From Impatiens glandulifera (taxonomy: Eukaryota; Streptophyta; Magnoliopsida; Ericales; Balsaminaceae), in NCBI RefSeq assembly GCF_907164915.1, contig NC_061870.1, positions 29,177,348 to 29,241,347 of the forward strand: 64,000 bases of DNA. Reading direction: 5' to 3'. Below the pieces are notes generated by a model. The model ran no database searches. It was not told the DNA's origin and worked only from the letters and a program-made list of their open reading frames with translations. Of this stretch, positions 62,309 to 64,000 are shown piece by piece. Numbering within the stretch: the first letter of the stretch is position 1; the number at the start of each line of letters is the position of its first letter. Made by a program: the position numbers and the translations under genes.

Positions 62309-62950
62309 TTACATGTTACCTCCTCCATGGTCATTGTCGTGAGTATTATTTCCTTGCCATGGATGGTTAAAAAAGGCCGAACCCTGATAATGATTATGAC
62401 TAGCACCTTGACCAAAAACCCTTCTACTAGTTCCCGGCAGGATCTGATTATGCTGCTGAATCCCGCCGCCGGCGCCAGCAGAAGTCGTCATAACGTCGTT
62501 GCAAGTGTACCTCATAAGGTCAGCATTGGTGGCTTCAAGTTCCTTTTGAAGCTTTATAACTTGCCTTTGCAAAACAGAAATTGCCCCAACACAACCATAT
62601 ACTGGATCTTTTAGTCGAGCCTCAGCTTCATACGCTAGTGAATTCACTGCATCTTCTCTCTGTTGCGGCTCAACCTTCATTTAGTTATCACAAAATGATC
62701 ATATATTAATTTATTATAAACAAACTATAAATTACAATATGTTTCCTTAATTAAATCTATATATACAAACCTCTTGTAGAAGCTTGCTCACATTACTAGC
62801 TCCGAATATTTTGTGCACATTGGCGAATTTCTGTGGCTCCTCAGGAGGGAAATACGGTGCAAAGATGCAACCGGGAAGACATTTTCTTCTAAGAAATTTA
62901 CAGGCTGCACATGGAGAACTTGAGTAGCTACTCGAAGAAGATGAAGCCAT
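62309..62950 (-). CDS. LOB: LATERAL ORGAN BOUNDARIES (LOB-domain transcription factor, class I)
   Basis: Exons 62950-62771 and 62674-62309, 181 residues, in phase, with the single intron at the conserved site of the family. The LOB domain starts near residue 12. The zinc-finger-like C-block [15 protein letters not shown] matches CX2CX6CX3C, the GAS block includes [19 protein letters not shown], and the leucine-zipper-like segment reads [18 protein letters not shown] (VX6LX3LX6L, with Val at the second register). Such proteins are nuclear, plant-specific DNA-binding factors defining organ boundaries. The Ser-rich N-terminus and the C-terminal end (PWQGNN...GGGNM) match Arabidopsis LOB rather than other LBDs. 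The middle of the C-terminal half is Gly/His/Asn-rich and unconserved. Confidence 0.93.
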
Positions 62951-64000
62951 TATTCATTCAATAATAGACCGATCTGCATATTATTAACTAATTCATCATA
63001 AAAAAACAAAAACACTTCTTTTTTATTATCAATTATTTGGGTTTGTTTATTCTACTTAAATAACCAATTTTTAATACCTTACATCAAGTAAGATTATTTG
63101 AAAACAAACATCTGGGTAGATCGGCCTAAATTATAATGATTTAATTGACAAGAAGTGTGTTGAAAAATTGAAATAAAAAATGTATTAGCTATACACATGT
63201 AATTAAAATTAACGGGGACAAGAAGAATAAAATTAAAAAAAGGACAGAAATAAATCAATACTATATAATAACTTTTGGATCTTCAACCCCACTGTTTGAC
63301 TTCAAACGTATAGTAGGGGCACATTTCTGATCTCAATTCAACAAAGATCTGCCATTAATATTGGCTTAAATCCTCGTAACCTAGTTCACATGTTGCAGGT
63401 TATACCTAACTCAAATTTTAATTTGATATGTTCATAAAATTCATCTCTTTTATTAAAATGTTGAAATCTGATTCAAAATGTTGAAGTTTCTTCCCATGAT
63501 AATATATATATCTCTCTCTCTCTAGATATGTATATTATGGAAAGAAATGTGAAATAAAGGATAAAGAATGAGAAAGAACAGTACCCTTTAATTTGCTTAT
63601 GAAATCCACCTTGGAGCTAACATGAATTTCCTTTTTCAGAAATGGTGTTTGATCGGCCGTGATCAGAGAAATAAAAGGATATTCGAGCCATTAGTTAAAA
63701 AGAAGGGTGTGGGGAAAGTGTTAAGAGAGAGGGGGGTCCGGGGGAGAAACCCTAGCTGCTGAGAACACTGATATGATGATGATGATGGTAAGTAGTAAGG
63801 TGCAGCAGAAGCATCAAGCATGATTATTGTCAAAAAGGTAAGGTAAGGAGAGAAGATGAGAGATGGAAAAAGTAGCTGAAATTATTATTAGTGTTGAAGT
63901 ATATAGTAAATAACTATACATATTTAATGTTCATTTTTGTAACTTTTATTCATTTTCAAATTATTTTAAAACACAGTGTAGTATTACAAAAGTAACTAGC
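62951..64000. other. Promoter and leader region of LOB
   Basis: 5' region of the leftward-transcribed LOB gene. It contains a CT microsatellite (about 63511-63524) and a less AT-rich stretch at 63600-63860 (AGAAACCCTAGCTGCTGAGA at about 63745) that could be transcribed leader. No further gene is supported up to the window end. Confidence 0.5.

Overview
This is nuclear DNA from a flowering plant, almost certainly a eudicot. Genes are split by U-rich GT-AG introns, the intergenic DNA is very AT-rich, and the gene families are typical of plants: a plastid phosphate translocator, an NRT2 nitrate transporter, seed oleosins, a LOB-domain factor, defensin-like peptides, Helitrons and a Mutator-like element. 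The sequence does not support a species name.

Layout. 1-615 (-) is exon 1 of a plastid phosphoenolpyruvate/phosphate translocator whose remainder lies off the left edge. 616-12348 is accessory DNA: a retroelement-like block with a 51-bp tandem repeat, a Helitron (4616-6237), and copy A of a multi-kilobase repeat unit that carries a defensin-like gene (8055-8439). Next come a CPYC glutaredoxin (12349-13467, -) and a 15-exon organellar NADP-isocitrate dehydrogenase (15160-19489, -). 19490-23770 is accessory again: an 821-bp TIR element, a 50-bp minisatellite and a Copia-type LTR remnant. An NRT2.7-like nitrate transporter (23771-25241, +) follows, then copy B of the defensin-like unit (about 25975-29872). 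After that are an 11-exon GT14 glycosyltransferase (30482-32530, +), tRNA-Phe (33083-33155, -), a second Helitron (33256-34305, +), the cytosolic Fe-S assembly protein NAR1 (35112-38992, +, with an apparent late frameshift), a DUF1421/FLOE protein (40231-43263, +) and a SWD2/APRF1-like WD40 protein (44336-50185, +). Two tandem oleosin genes lie at 50495-51001 and 52675-53184 (-), with a small MITE between them and a complete 2.9-kb MULE beyond. After a 5.7-kb gene-poor stretch comes a LOB ortholog (62309-62950, -).

The single-copy genes make sense as conserved synteny. ICDH, NRT2.7, GT14, DUF1421 and WD40 match a run of Arabidopsis chromosome 5 genes (around At5g14530-At5g14590). PPT, DUF1421 and oleosin match the paralogous run on chromosome 3 (around At3g01550-At3g01570). 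The window therefore looks like the unduplicated version of a segment that Arabidopsis carries twice in fractionated form (loci recalled from memory). No operon-like coupling is expected. NRT2.7, the FLOE family and the oleosins are all linked with seeds in Arabidopsis, and both oleosin promoters here carry RY-type seed motifs.

The most unusual material is in the accessory regions. The two Helitrons have 5' ends reiterated in tandem, and each repeat unit carries tRNA-like pol III boxes. The defensin-like gene sits in a dispersed repeat unit with scars of a former tandem array. The MULE carries three GC-rich palindromic arrays built from a 21-bp unit plus a transposase relic.
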